Shown: positions 34,185 to 43,217 of the stretch, in pieces
Position numbering within the stretch: the stretch's first letter is position 1
Layout of the letters: every line of letters begins with the position of its first letter
Origin: Natranaerovirga hydrolytica
GTDB lineage: Bacteria > Bacillota > Clostridia > Lachnospirales > DSM-24629
Reading direction: 5' to 3'
DNA length: 64,000 nt
NCBI RefSeq assembly: GCF_004339095.1
Contig: NZ_SMGQ01000015.1
Location: forward strand, 98,383 to 162,382
The notes under the pieces: model-generated
Told to the model about the DNA's origin: nothing
The model's database searches: none
What the model saw: the letters and a program-made list of their open reading frames with translations, nothing else
Made by a program: the position numbers and the translations under genes

Positions 34185-34769
34185 TTACTTATAACTAAGG
34201 GCTGTTTTTTTTATAGGCTCGCTTTTTAAAAGATAAAAAACTTCGTCATAGAATAAATCAATGGTATAAAAACTCTGTTCATTATCAAGATGACGTTTGG
34301 CATACCAATCTCCAATGACTTCAATATCATACAATACATCTTCAATAGCTAATTCATAAAGCTTGTGTTCCTGTTTAGAGGGAAAAGCATTATGTTCTAT
34401 AAAATGTTCCAAGGCATATTCTAAATAAGCTACGTAATTATTAAAAAGATTTGAAACAGGATAATGATACAAATGATCCTTACCTTCTATTTTTGAAGCC
34501 ATTATATAATATTCCTTGGAGGCGTTTATTTCTTTAATCAAATGAGTTAGTTGTTTAGGCTCTTGAATGTAATTATACAAACTTTCGTAGCTTGAATTAG
34601 CATGTTGAACTGGTGTAAACAATTTATGATAATGATTAACCATAGCAAAGGATACAGAAGTATTTTTTGAATCATTCAATTGGTTCACTTGATTTCTATA
34701 ATGAACAGTTAAAAATAAGGACATAATAAGTGATATAGATAAAATAAGTATAAGGATTTTTTCTTTCAT
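34185..34769 (-). CDS. Hypothetical membrane-anchored extracellular protein
   Basis: Not recognised. 194 residues: one N-terminal transmembrane helix (KILILILSISLIMSLFLTVHY, about 4-23) followed by a helical domain of about 170 residues rich in Tyr, His and Glu, expected outside the cell. AGGAGTG lies before ATG 34769; 15 upstream residues in the open frame are not needed. No cysteine at the helix end, so it is not a lipoprotein. Confidence 0.6.
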   Translation of the reverse strand: MKEKILILILSISLIMSLFLTVHYRNQVNQLNDSKNTSVSFAMVNHYHKLFTPVQHANSSYESLYNYIQEPKQLTHLIKEINASKEYYIMASKIEGKDHLYHYPVSNLFNNYVAYLEYALEHFIEHNAFPSKQEHKLYELAIEDVLYDIEVIGDWYAKRHLDNEQSFYTIDLFYDEVFYLLKSEPIKKTALSYK

Positions 34770-34940
34770 ACAGAACACTCCTATAATATAAACTAGATAG
34801 TATGCTAAGTACACACTATCTAGTTTATTGTTTTTTGAAAAAAATATTTTAATGTTATTTCATTTATGCATCTACTTATTGCTATTGTAACATCAGTAAA
34901 AAAAGACTTATCTAGGTTCAAAAAAATAACTTTATGAAAT

Positions 34941-35003
34941 TATCACGTTCCAGTCTGGGCATTTTACTGTTCAACTCAGACTCTGGGGGCACTCACCTGA
35001 GTC
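34941..35003. other. GC-richer inverted repeat segment
   Basis: A short stretch markedly richer in G and C than its surroundings. ACTCAG (34974-34979) pairs with CTGAGT (34997-35002), and GACTC/GAGTC offers an alternative register; between them is a run of five G. No open frame and no T-run. It lies downstream of the minus-strand gene ending at 35052. It is otherwise the only structure in the 34770-35051 gap. Confidence 0.4.
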
Positions 35004-35051
35004 TTCATGTCTTTATTGATTTTTCTAAAATGCTAAGCGATATAGTTCTAT

Positions 35052-35432
35052 TCATTTATTTTCTATTATATCTTCAATGATTTTAATTATATCACCATCT
35101 ACCTTATATTTTAACCCATTACTCGTAAAACCAACAGATGATTGAATGGTTACTTCTTTGGACTCGTTTCCTGTAACAAATATTACTTTATATTGATATC
35201 CACTTGTCCACAAAGCAACTCCTGAAACGCTCGAATTTACATTCAACAACTTCTCTAGTATTTCATTTTTTATATCACCTTCAAAGGTAACGTGTTCACC
35301 AGTTGTTCCATTCTTTATTTCAATTCTGTCTGCTTTTCGGTTAAAAGGTTGCCTATTTAAGGTAAACATCCCTATACCAAAAAGGCAAATCGCCAGTATC
35401 AATATTATTAATATAATCTTATTATTTTTCAT
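35052..35432 (-). CDS. Hypothetical membrane-anchored protein
   Basis: Not recognised. 126 residues with one N-terminal membrane helix (IILIILILAICLFGIGMF) and an extracellular domain of about 95 residues, DRIEIKNGTTGEHVTFEGD then YKVIFVTGNESKEVTI, suggesting a small beta-rich fold. The ATG at 35432 has GGTGGG 15 bp upstream, longer than usual; a TTG start nine codons upstream is possible. Function unknown; perhaps a stress or immunity-type surface protein. Confidence 0.6.
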   Translation of the reverse strand: MKNNKIILIILILAICLFGIGMFTLNRQPFNRKADRIEIKNGTTGEHVTFEGDIKNEILEKLLNVNSSVSGVALWTSGYQYKVIFVTGNESKEVTIQSSVGFTSNGLKYKVDGDIIKIIEDIIENK

Positions 35433-35646
35433 ATAATTTATGACCAACCCACCTTTCAATAATTACTATTTTAAAAATTTGTATTATTATAGCAAAAAAA
35501 ACACTATATTTCAATAATAGTTTTTAAAAAATATGAGTGTAAAATGTAAGAAAAATTGTTTGTTAGAACGTGTTTTCTGTTAGTCTGGTATCTTCTTAAT
35601 CTAAAGATAAATTTTTAAAGACTTGCAAGGAATAAAGAGATTATAA

Positions 35647-35675
35647 TTGTTTATTTATTAAGGATACGGTACAAT
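35647..35675 (+). promoter_or_regulatory. Candidate promoter of the glycosylase gene
   Basis: TTGTTT (35647-35652), 17-bp spacer, TACAAT (35670-35675), 17 bp before the ATG. Confidence 0.5.
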
Positions 35676-35691
35676 AAAATTAGGTGATAAC

Positions 35692-36279
35692 ATGGAAAAA
35701 TTAACAAAAAGTTTTTATGAAAGAGATACTTTAACCGTTGCACAAGATTTATTAGGTAAATTATTGGTTAGAGAAATCGATGGAGAAAAATTAATCTGTC
35801 AAATAACAGAAGTAGAAGCGTATATAGCAGATATTGATAAGGCTTGTCATGCTTATGGGGGTAAAAAAACAGAGCGAACCAAAGTCATGTTTGGCCCAGC
35901 AGGATATGCCTATGTATACTTAATCTATGGGATGTATCATTGTTTGAACGTGGTAACAGAGGCAGAAGGTACACCTTGTGCGGTTTTGATTCGTGGGGTA
36001 AAACCCATAAAAAATATTGAAAAAATGTCAGTATTGCGTTATGGTAAAAAGTATAATGAACTCAATGCCTATCAAAGAAAAAATTTTTCTAATGGGCCTG
36101 GAAAATTATGCAAAGCCCTTCAGATTACTAAGAAAGAAAATAAAATGGATTTATTATCAGATGCATTATATATTTGTAAAGAAAATGAAATAATAAACTA
36201 TGATATAAAAAAAGGCAAACGCATTAATATAGATTATGCTGAAGAAGCAAAAGATTTCTTATGGCGATTCTATCTATAA
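35692..36279 (+). CDS. DNA-3-methyladenine glycosylase (AAG/MPG family)
   Basis: Base-excision repair glycosylase removing alkylated purines (195 residues). Family landmarks: FYERDTLTVAQDLLGKLLV, the catalytic-region ITEVEAY with the conserved Glu, CHAYGGKKTERTKVMFGPAG, VYLIYGMYHCLNVV and FSNGPGKLCKAL. The length matches bacterial Mpg. TAGGTGAT precedes the ATG. An M18 aminopeptidase gene follows 12 bp later, so they share a transcript, though no functional link is known. Confidence 0.94.
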   Translation: MEKLTKSFYERDTLTVAQDLLGKLLVREIDGEKLICQITEVEAYIADIDKACHAYGGKKTERTKVMFGPAGYAYVYLIYGMYHCLNVVTEAEGTPCAVLIRGVKPIKNIEKMSVLRYGKKYNELNAYQRKNFSNGPGKLCKALQITKKENKMDLLSDALYICKENEIINYDIKKGKRINIDYAEEAKDFLWRFYL

Positions 36280-36291
36280 AAGGAGGTACAA

Positions 36292-37581
36292 ATGGAATTA
36301 ATAAAAGAGTTGAGCCAATTTATAAACAAAGCCACATCTCCATTTCATACAGTAATAGAAGTAAAAAAAATGCTATTAGACGCTGGGTTTATTGAATTAG
36401 ATGTCAATGATAATTGGGCATTTGATTATGGTAAAAAATATTTTGTTTCACCGTATCCATCTTGTTTATTTGCTTTTACCATTCCAAAAACAATAGACTT
36501 TAACCAAGGATTTAAAATTATATCAGCTCACACAGACCAACCTTGTTTTAGAATAAAACCTTCACCAGAATTAACAGCAGAAGGGTATTTGAAATTAAAT
36601 ACAGAACCATATGGTGGACCAATCCTCAACACTTGGTTAGATCGTCCATTATCTATTGCAGGAAAAGTTGTCTTAAAAAGCAATGCAGTAATGGAACCAA
36701 TAGAAAAGTATATAGACATTAAAAAGCCTATACTCATTATTCCTAATATGGCTATTCATATGAATCGAGAAGTCAATAAAGGCATAGAGCTGAATCGACA
36801 AATTGATTTAATACCATTAGCCGCTTTAATAGATGACAAGTTAAATGCTAAAGACTATTTTATCAATTATTTAGGAAAAACTTGCGATATGGATCCAAAA
36901 GATATTTTAGACTTTGACTTATACGTTTATAATTGCGATGAAAGTAAAGTGATTGGAATGCATGATGAATTTATATCCGCTCCAAGGCTAGATGATTTAG
37001 CAATGGTTCATAGTGCAACGCAAGCAATGATTCATGCACAGCCTAAGCAAGACATTAATGTTATGGCATTGCTAGATCATGAAGAAATTGGTAGTAAATC
37101 CAAACAAGGTGCAGATTCAGCATTATTCAGTATCATTCTTGAGAGAATTGCACAAGGCATTCAGTATGATAAAATGAAATTCTACAAAGCATTAACCAAA
37201 TCATTTAATATATCAGCGGATATGGCACATGCCGTTCATCCCAATAAATCTGAAAAACATGACCCAACCAACCGACCAACCATTGGCAATGGGGTGGTTA
37301 TAAAAATTAGTGGGAATCAAAAATACGTTACGGACAGTAAGTCCATAGGGATCTTTCAACAACTATGTGAAGCAGCAAAAGTACCCTATCAAAAATTTGT
37401 AAATCGCTCCGATGAAAGAGGGGGTCAGACACTGGGACCCATCACATCATCTTACGTGCCTATTCCCACAGTAGATATAGGACCACCCATGCTCTCTATG
37501 CATTCGTCAAGAGAGCTTATGGGCGTTAAAGATTATATAGATTGTGTTAAAGTATTTCAAAAGTATTACGAAATCAATTAA
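36292..37581 (+). CDS. M18-family metalloaminopeptidase
   Basis: A 429-residue zinc aminopeptidase of the aspartyl aminopeptidase class. Metal and catalytic motifs: SAHTDQPCF (first His and Asp), LDHEEIGS (catalytic Glu and metal Glu), SADMAHAVHPN and the C-terminal GPPMLSMHSSREL. AAAGGAGG precedes the ATG. Cytoplasmic, probably in peptide turnover. Confidence 0.94.
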   Translation: MELIKELSQFINKATSPFHTVIEVKKMLLDAGFIELDVNDNWAFDYGKKYFVSPYPSCLFAFTIPKTIDFNQGFKIISAHTDQPCFRIKPSPELTAEGYLKLNTEPYGGPILNTWLDRPLSIAGKVVLKSNAVMEPIEKYIDIKKPILIIPNMAIHMNREVNKGIELNRQIDLIPLAALIDDKLNAKDYFINYLGKTCDMDPKDILDFDLYVYNCDESKVIGMHDEFISAPRLDDLAMVHSATQAMIHAQPKQDINVMALLDHEEIGSKSKQGADSALFSIILERIAQGIQYDKMKFYKALTKSFNISADMAHAVHPNKSEKHDPTNRPTIGNGVVIKISGNQKYVTDSKSIGIFQQLCEAAKVPYQKFVNRSDERGGQTLGPITSSYVPIPTVDIGPPMLSMHSSRELMGVKDYIDCVKVFQKYYEIN

Positions 37582-37666
37582 AAAACTTTATTTTAAATTA
37601 AATATATGATATTATTATAAGTAGTTATAAAAACTACATATAGTAGTGCATAAGGAGGACGCTGTA

Positions 37667-38506
37667 ATGAATTATAAAATATTAGTAGACAGTTGTTGTG
37701 ATTTACCACAAGACCTTAGAAAAGAATCAAGATTTACAATTGTACCGCTGACTATGGAAATAGACGGTGAAGTAATTGTAGATGACGAAACCTTTGATAG
37801 ACAAGAGTATTTAAGAAAAATGAAAAAATCACTTAAAACACCAAAAACTGCTTGCCCATCTCCAGAAGAGTATAAAAGGCACTTTGAAGGTGAAGAAGAA
37901 AATATTTTTGTAGTGACTTTATCAGACAAATTAAGTGGCTCATACAACAGTGCTGTTTTAGCTAAAAGTTTGTATGAAGAAGAGCATAGTGATAAAAATA
38001 TTGTAATTTTTAATTCTTTTTCTGCTTCGTCAGGTGAAGTACTCATCGCTTTAAAAGTAGATGCGTTAGCAAAAGCAGGTGAAAGTGCTGAATCAATAGA
38101 AAGCACAGTCAATGCTTATATAGACGAAATGAGTACGTACTTTGTATTAGAAAGTCTGGATAATTTAAAGAAAGCTGGAAGATTAACCAATGTCCAAGCT
38201 TTAGTAGCTAATGTGCTTAATATTAAGCCAGTAATGGGTGCCAATAATGATGGGACCATTAAAAAGATTGATCAAGCAAGAGGTGTTAAAAAGGCACTTA
38301 AGAGAATGACAGAAATTATTGGGGAAGAAAAAGACAAGTTAAATGAAAAAATATTGGTTATTGCACAATGTAATTGTGTCGAAAGAGCAAAAGCGCTAAA
38401 AGACGATTTGCTAGAGAAGTATACTTTTAAAGACATTATAATCGTAGAGACTGCTGGTATTAGTACAACATACGCTTATGACGGTGGTATTGTAGTAGCG
38501 GTATAA
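37667..38506 (+). CDS. DegV family fatty-acid-binding protein
   Basis: A 279-residue DegV/FakB-type protein that binds fatty acids for phosphorylation by FakA. Conserved features: ILVDSCCDLPQDL at the N terminus, TACPSPEEYKRHF, TLSDKLSGSYNSA (fatty-acid headgroup loop), FNSFSASSGE and LESLDNLKKAGRL. ATG 37667 is chosen because AAGGAGG precedes it; seven upstream in-frame residues overlap that site. Monocistronic with its own terminator. Confidence 0.92.
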   Translation: MNYKILVDSCCDLPQDLRKESRFTIVPLTMEIDGEVIVDDETFDRQEYLRKMKKSLKTPKTACPSPEEYKRHFEGEEENIFVVTLSDKLSGSYNSAVLAKSLYEEEHSDKNIVIFNSFSASSGEVLIALKVDALAKAGESAESIESTVNAYIDEMSTYFVLESLDNLKKAGRLTNVQALVANVLNIKPVMGANNDGTIKKIDQARGVKKALKRMTEIIGEEKDKLNEKILVIAQCNCVERAKALKDDLLEKYTFKDIIIVETAGISTTYAYDGGIVVAV

Positions 38507-38510
38507 AAGC

Positions 38511-38554
38511 AGACACTGTAAAATAGAGCATCATATTTTACAGTGTCTTTTTTA
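38511..38554. terminator. Bidirectional terminator after degV
   Basis: AGACACTGTAAAAT pairs with ATTTTACAGTGTCT around about 10 bases and runs into TTTTTT. It overlaps the stop codon of the converging permease gene. Confidence 0.85.
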
Positions 38555-39352
38555 GTACTTGGTGATCTTGTTTTCAATCCACACAATGAATTGATAAAGA
38601 CCTGTTGCTAAAAGGGATAGTATAATAATGCTCATCATAACCCAATCCAGTTTAAAGACTTGGCTACCATAAACGATTAAATACCCTAATCCAGCTTTCG
38701 CAGACAAAAATTCCCCAATGATGACACCAATTAAAGAAAGTCCAATATTAATCTTCATAGTACTAATTATAGTAGGGACATTACTGGGTATAACCACTTT
38801 TTTCAACACATCTAGTTTTGTACCGTTAAAGGTATAAATTAACTTGATCATATCTTTTTCAACATTTAAAAATCCATTATAAACTTGTAATATGGTTACC
38901 ACGATAGAAACAGTTAATGCCGTAATAATAATGGATTTCATATTATTGCCTAACCAAACAATGAGAATAGGAGCCAAAGCTGTTTTTGGAAGACTATTTA
39001 AAACCACTAAGTAAGGTTCTAAAACTTTAGCAATGGTTTGATTCCACCACAATACAACAGCAATAACAACGCCTAAAAAACTGCCTACAAAGAAACTTAA
39101 TAGGGTTTCAAATAAAGTAATACCTGTATGATAAAAAATAGAACCGTCCATTAACATAGTATAAAAAGTTTTAATCATTCGACTGGGACTACTAAAAATA
39201 AAAGGATCGATTATTCTATAAGCAGAGCATAACTCCCATAAACCAAAAAATGAAAAGAAAATGATTATTCTATAAACATTGATTAACACATGTTTTTTCT
39301 GGTGCGCTTTAATAAAATTCTGTTGTTCTAAAGAAGGAGTGTTTTTATTCAT
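38552..39352 (-). CDS. NitT/TauT-type ABC transporter permease
   Basis: A 266-residue permease of the SsuC/ThiX/TauC class with about six transmembrane helices. The EAA-type loop (VEKDMIKLIYTFNGTKLDVLKKVVIPSNVPTI) and the helix PLIGVIIGEFLSAKAGLG-type segment (visible as IGVIIGEFLSAKAGLGYLIV) are typical. The ATG lies inside the end of the ATPase gene (8-bp overlap), indicating translational coupling. Confidence 0.92.
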   Translation of the reverse strand: MNKNTPSLEQQNFIKAHQKKHVLINVYRIIIFFSFFGLWELCSAYRIIDPFIFSSPSRMIKTFYTMLMDGSIFYHTGITLFETLLSFFVGSFLGVVIAVVLWWNQTIAKVLEPYLVVLNSLPKTALAPILIVWLGNNMKSIIITALTVSIVVTILQVYNGFLNVEKDMIKLIYTFNGTKLDVLKKVVIPSNVPTIISTMKINIGLSLIGVIIGEFLSAKAGLGYLIVYGSQVFKLDWVMMSIIILSLLATGLYQFIVWIENKITKY

Positions 39353-40112
39353 CACTATTCAACTCCTTCCAAATGGTATTAAAGTAACTAGAAAATTCTT
39401 TTGCACTTCTAGATGTAAAAGGTGTTCGATTAGGTATAGACAAGTGAATGTCTATTATTTTTTTGATAACAGCAGGTCTTTTAGTAAGAATAATGACTCG
39501 ATGACCCATACTGATGGCTTCTGCAATATCATGGGTAACCAATATAGCGGTTTTGTTTTCTTTGGCAATGATTTTACCAATGTCATCCGATACAGATAGT
39601 CTGGTTTGATAATCTAAGGCAGAAAAAGGTTCATCTAATAGTAATAACTCCGGTTTTAATGCCAATGTTCTAATTAAAGCAACTCTTTGACGCATGCCAC
39701 CTGAAAGTTGAGCGGGGTAATGGGATTTAAAATCTCCTAAGTCATATAATTCTAACAAAGAATGAATGTAATCCAGGTTATCTTGTGAACATTTTTTTTG
39801 GATCTCTAGTCCCAAAGTAATATTTTCTAATACGGTTCGCCAGCTAAACAAATGATCTTTTTGAAGCATATATCCCACATCATTAGACGTTTTATATATG
39901 GGTGTGTTATTTATAAAAACTTTACCTTTTGATGGTGTAAGCAAACCAGCTATAATAGATAGTAAAGTGGATTTTCCACAACCACTAGGTCCAACGATAC
40001 TAACAAATTCGCCTTTGTTAATGCCAAAGTTAAGGTTATTTAATGCTTGGGTTTCACCAGATAAGGAATGATAAGTGTAAGATATATCTTTAATTTCAAC
40101 AAATGAAGCCAT
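39345..40112 (-). CDS. NitT/TauT-type ABC transporter ATP-binding protein
   Basis: A 255-residue ATPase. Walker A GPSGCGKST, signature LSGGMRQRVAL, Walker B LLLLDEPFSALD and switch His in LVTHDIAEAISMG, all intact. Partner of the adjacent permease; the likely substrate-binding lipoprotein is encoded separately at 43218-44213 on the same strand. Riboflavin/thiamine precursors, sulfonates or pyrimidines are family substrates; none can be chosen from sequence, and no riboswitch was seen. Confidence 0.93.
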   Translation of the reverse strand: MASFVEIKDISYTYHSLSGETQALNNLNFGINKGEFVSIVGPSGCGKSTLLSIIAGLLTPSKGKVFINNTPIYKTSNDVGYMLQKDHLFSWRTVLENITLGLEIQKKCSQDNLDYIHSLLELYDLGDFKSHYPAQLSGGMRQRVALIRTLALKPELLLLDEPFSALDYQTRLSVSDDIGKIIAKENKTAILVTHDIAEAISMGHRVIILTKRPAVIKKIIDIHLSIPNRTPFTSRSAKEFSSYFNTIWKELNSDE

Positions 40113-40285
40113 ATCTTCATCCCTCCTTTAGTTGATGTAAAAAAATCTATATAATATACTATGAAAAAAAATAGAAAAGTGAACAAGTATAGAAGGAACT
40201 CAAGATGAGAGGATGGATTTCAGAATGTAAGAAAGGCATAAGAAATAGACGCCATAGATTGGAAATAACCAGTATGTTATCTAAT

Positions 40286-40504
40286 CTATAGAGTATTCTT
40301 TTTTTTGTATTTAAAGAAGGCAAATACAATACCAAAAATTGAGAAATTGATTAAAGAAAGAAGATTAAAAAGAATAATATCTTTAGACACACTTCTGGGC
40401 AAGTTAAAAAAAATATTATTGGCAATGGTTAAAGGAATGGCAATATGTAAAATGCCTTTAATAATAACAAAATATAAAAGACCTTTTTTAAGATGATTTT
40501 TCAT
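40286..40504 (-). CDS. Hypothetical small membrane protein
   Basis: Not recognised. 72 residues with two hydrophobic helices (LLYFVIIKGILHIAIPLTIA and LFNLLSLINFSIFGIVFAFF) and basic ends. The ATG at 40504 follows TAGGTG; 13 extra residues upstream are in frame. Separated from the ABC genes by 170 bp on the same strand. Topology suggests an inner-membrane hairpin; function unknown. Confidence 0.5.
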   Translation of the reverse strand: MKNHLKKGLLYFVIIKGILHIAIPLTIANNIFFNLPRSVSKDIILFNLLSLINFSIFGIVFAFFKYKKKNTL

Positions 40505-40782
40505 AAGGACACCTACTTTAGAACATAATATATAAAATTTCATAGTTTATTATTTCTAAAAAAAGTATTTTAATACATGGACAGTCCATAGAATAAAGAG
40601 TTAATAAAAAATATATAATATATTTACGAATGGAACCTGTTATTTATGACTCTGTGATTTGATTGGCTATAAAAGAATACAGTTTATTTATTAAAATCCA
40701 CAAATACAAATATTTATATAATGAAAAATATATTTTTGTGCAATACTTTATAAGTAAGAATATAGATAAAGAAGGTGTTAGA

Positions 40783-42234
40783 TTGACTCAGTATTTTAAA
40801 GTAGAAGAAGCTTCTATTACGGATATTACCCAAGGATTTGAGAAAAACATACTATCTTCCAAAGAATTGGTCTTAATGTATTTAGAAAGAATAGCACAAT
40901 ACGATCAAAAAGGTCCTAAATTAAACTCTGTATTAGAAATTAATCCGGATGCCATTCATATTGCAGAGGCAATGGATTATGAAAGAAAGACCAAAGGCTT
41001 AAGAAGTCAATTACATGGTATTCCAGTTTTGTTAAAAGACAATATTGACACAGAAGATAAGATGCACACAAGTGCAGGGTCGTTGGCTTTAAAAGACTCT
41101 TATGCCAATGAAGATGCTTTCTTAGTCAAGCAATTAAGAAAAGCAGGAGCCATTATACTAGGCAAAACCAATATGACAGAATGGGCTAATTTTATGACAG
41201 AGGGCATGCCAGCAGGATACAGCTCAAGAGGTGGACAGGTCTTAAACCCTTATGACCCTAAAAATCTAACGCCTGGTGGTTCAAGTTCTGGATCAGGCGT
41301 AGCCGTAAGCAGTAATTTTGTCACTGTGGCAGTTGGAACAGAAACATCGGGTTCTGTTATTAGTCCAAGTACTGAAAATAGTATTGTCGGTTTAAAACCA
41401 ACCATTGGATTAATCAGTCGGTCAGGCATTATTCCCATATCCAATAGTCAAGATACAGCAGGGCCAATGGGAAAAACAGTAGAAGATGTAGCCATTTTAT
41501 TAAATGGAATGACAGGTATTGATGTCAAAGACCCTATCACTCAAACCAGTAAAGATTATGTAGGTATAGATTATACAACGTTTCTAAATAGAAAAGGATT
41601 AGATAATGTACGAATAGGTGTGCCTAGAAATTATTTTTTTGATAGTATAACAACAGAAGAAGTAAAAGTTATAGAAAAACAATTGGATGCAATAGAGCAA
41701 GCAGGGGCAACGATTATTGATCCAATTGAAATATCTTCTGCAAAAGATATTCATTCTAAAATTGTGATGCTCTATGAATTCAAACCCACTTTAAATGCAT
41801 ATTTATCAAAATTAAAAGAAAATGTTCCCATACATTCATTAGAAGAATTGATTAATTACAATAATCGATATGCAGAAATTATGCTAAAGTATGGACAAAC
41901 AGATTTGATTGCATCAGAAAAAACTTCAGGTACATTAACAGAATTGGAATACATTCAAAGTCGAACAAAAGACTTGCAATTAAGTACCACAGAAGGTATA
42001 GACAAAGTAATGAACAAACACAAATTAGATGCACTCATTTTTCCCAGTTATACAGGTGTAGAGATAATAGCAAAAGCAGGGTATCCATCCATAACCGTTC
42101 CAGCAGGCTATTTGGAAAACAAACAACCTTTTGGTATAACATTTGCAGGACAAGCATATAGTGAAGGGAAATTACTTCAAATAGCATATGCCTATGAACA
42201 ATTAACCCAAATAAGAAAGGCACCACAATTATAA
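40783..42234 (+). CDS. Amidase signature family enzyme
   Basis: A 483-residue amidase. The Ser-Ser-Lys triad motifs are present: Lys in VLLKDNIDT, cis-Ser and nucleophile Ser in GGSSSGSG and TETSGSVISP. The TTG at 40783 is proposed as the start because GAAGGTG lies 5 bp upstream and the family begins near here; the 40 in-frame residues before it are Lys/Tyr-rich and unlike amidases. Substrate unknown (not obviously GatA: no GatB/GatC neighbours). It sits, on the opposite strand, between two parts of a NitT/TauT-type transporter, so the imported compound might be an amide it hydrolyses; this is only positional. Confidence 0.88.
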   Translation: MTQYFKVEEASITDITQGFEKNILSSKELVLMYLERIAQYDQKGPKLNSVLEINPDAIHIAEAMDYERKTKGLRSQLHGIPVLLKDNIDTEDKMHTSAGSLALKDSYANEDAFLVKQLRKAGAIILGKTNMTEWANFMTEGMPAGYSSRGGQVLNPYDPKNLTPGGSSSGSGVAVSSNFVTVAVGTETSGSVISPSTENSIVGLKPTIGLISRSGIIPISNSQDTAGPMGKTVEDVAILLNGMTGIDVKDPITQTSKDYVGIDYTTFLNRKGLDNVRIGVPRNYFFDSITTEEVKVIEKQLDAIEQAGATIIDPIEISSAKDIHSKIVMLYEFKPTLNAYLSKLKENVPIHSLEELINYNNRYAEIMLKYGQTDLIASEKTSGTLTELEYIQSRTKDLQLSTTEGIDKVMNKHKLDALIFPSYTGVEIIAKAGYPSITVPAGYLENKQPFGITFAGQAYSEGKLLQIAYAYEQLTQIRKAPQL

Positions 42235-42270
42235 AGCATAAGCCAAAATATCTTTTTGGCTTATGCTTTA
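42233..42270 (+). terminator. Terminator after the amidase gene
   Basis: AAAGCATAAGCCAAAA pairs with TTTTTGGCTTATGCTTT around a short loop. Confidence 0.8.
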
Positions 42271-42481
42271 TAATGTATTGACAAAAAAATGAAAATAAGA
42301 TACGATTTAATAAAATCAGAAATAAAATGAGTAGACTAATTATTACTAGATAATTACTAAGAATGAGCAGAATAAACAGTACATTATATAGAATATTGAG
42401 GTAAGCTTAATAAGCAAGTTTTATTTGTTTATCCATTGCTTTTACTTCATTCAATCGAAACAATATCGTAGAGGTGAGTAT

Positions 42482-43132
42482 ATGTTAGTTAACACTATAG
42501 GTAAAAATGATTTGTACACGAATGAGTATAAATATTCTCAGTACAACAATCAATTTTTGCAGTTGAAAGAGATATTTGTAACCAGTGACGATGAAAAAAA
42601 GGAACCATTTATTCAAGATGATATACAAGGAATTTATTGCCATTACAAAGCTACAGCTTCATCTATTCAATATAGGTTGTTAGATGAAATGAACAATATG
42701 AAACTTAATCCTGCTAATGTAGAAGAAGAGATAGCTCAAGAGGGCATGATTATCATGGGTCGTGTAGCCAATATGGAAACAGATGAAAAATATGTGGATG
42801 CTCAAACAGGGTATACCTATTATGTGGATCAAACAGGGCGCCCTTATATGTCTTTGGAAGAACGTCAAAGACTTAGAGAAGCATGTGAAGCCAATGGGGA
42901 AAACCATTTAAAAAAATTTTTGGAAATAACAGGTCGCATTCAGTACATAGGTGGCCACACAACCATTTTAATAGCAGATAACGGTATGTCTATTACTAGT
43001 GACAAGGATACTTTATTTATTCCCAGTGAGTATTATTCCCATATGGGTATAATGAATTTAATTCAGAAAATAGAAGAATTCCCTCAACAAGGCAATTATA
43101 CAGATAGGACATTTTGGAACGAAATTTTATAA
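42482..43132 (+). CDS. Hypothetical cytoplasmic protein
   Basis: Not recognised. 216 residues, no signal or membrane helix. The middle (YVDAQTGYTYYVDQTGRPYM) is Tyr-rich, and the flanks are helical (LEERQRLREACEAN; MNLIQKIEEFPQQG). GAGGTG lies 5 bp before ATG 42482, so the longer frame starting at 42425 is not used. Own terminator downstream. No domain or neighbour gives a role. Confidence 0.6.
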   Translation: MLVNTIGKNDLYTNEYKYSQYNNQFLQLKEIFVTSDDEKKEPFIQDDIQGIYCHYKATASSIQYRLLDEMNNMKLNPANVEEEIAQEGMIIMGRVANMETDEKYVDAQTGYTYYVDQTGRPYMSLEERQRLREACEANGENHLKKFLEITGRIQYIGGHTTILIADNGMSITSDKDTLFIPSEYYSHMGIMNLIQKIEEFPQQGNYTDRTFWNEIL

Positions 43133-43174
43133 TGCATTATAGGTATACTAAGTTCATTTGAAGAATGTATGATT

Positions 43175-43212
43175 AAAGGGGTGGATAAAATTAATTATCT
43201 AACCCCTTTTTT
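43175..43212. terminator. Terminator between hypothetical gene and substrate-binding protein
   Basis: AAAGGGGT pairs with AACCCCTTT (with an inner GGATAA/TTATCT helix) and a TTTTTT tail; it lies between converging genes. Confidence 0.75.
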
Positions 43213-43217
43213 AAAAA

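Noticed and set aside
39279..39599. 106-codon plus-strand open frame
   Set aside because: Antisense to the ABC ATPase and permease genes, no ribosome site, no domain.
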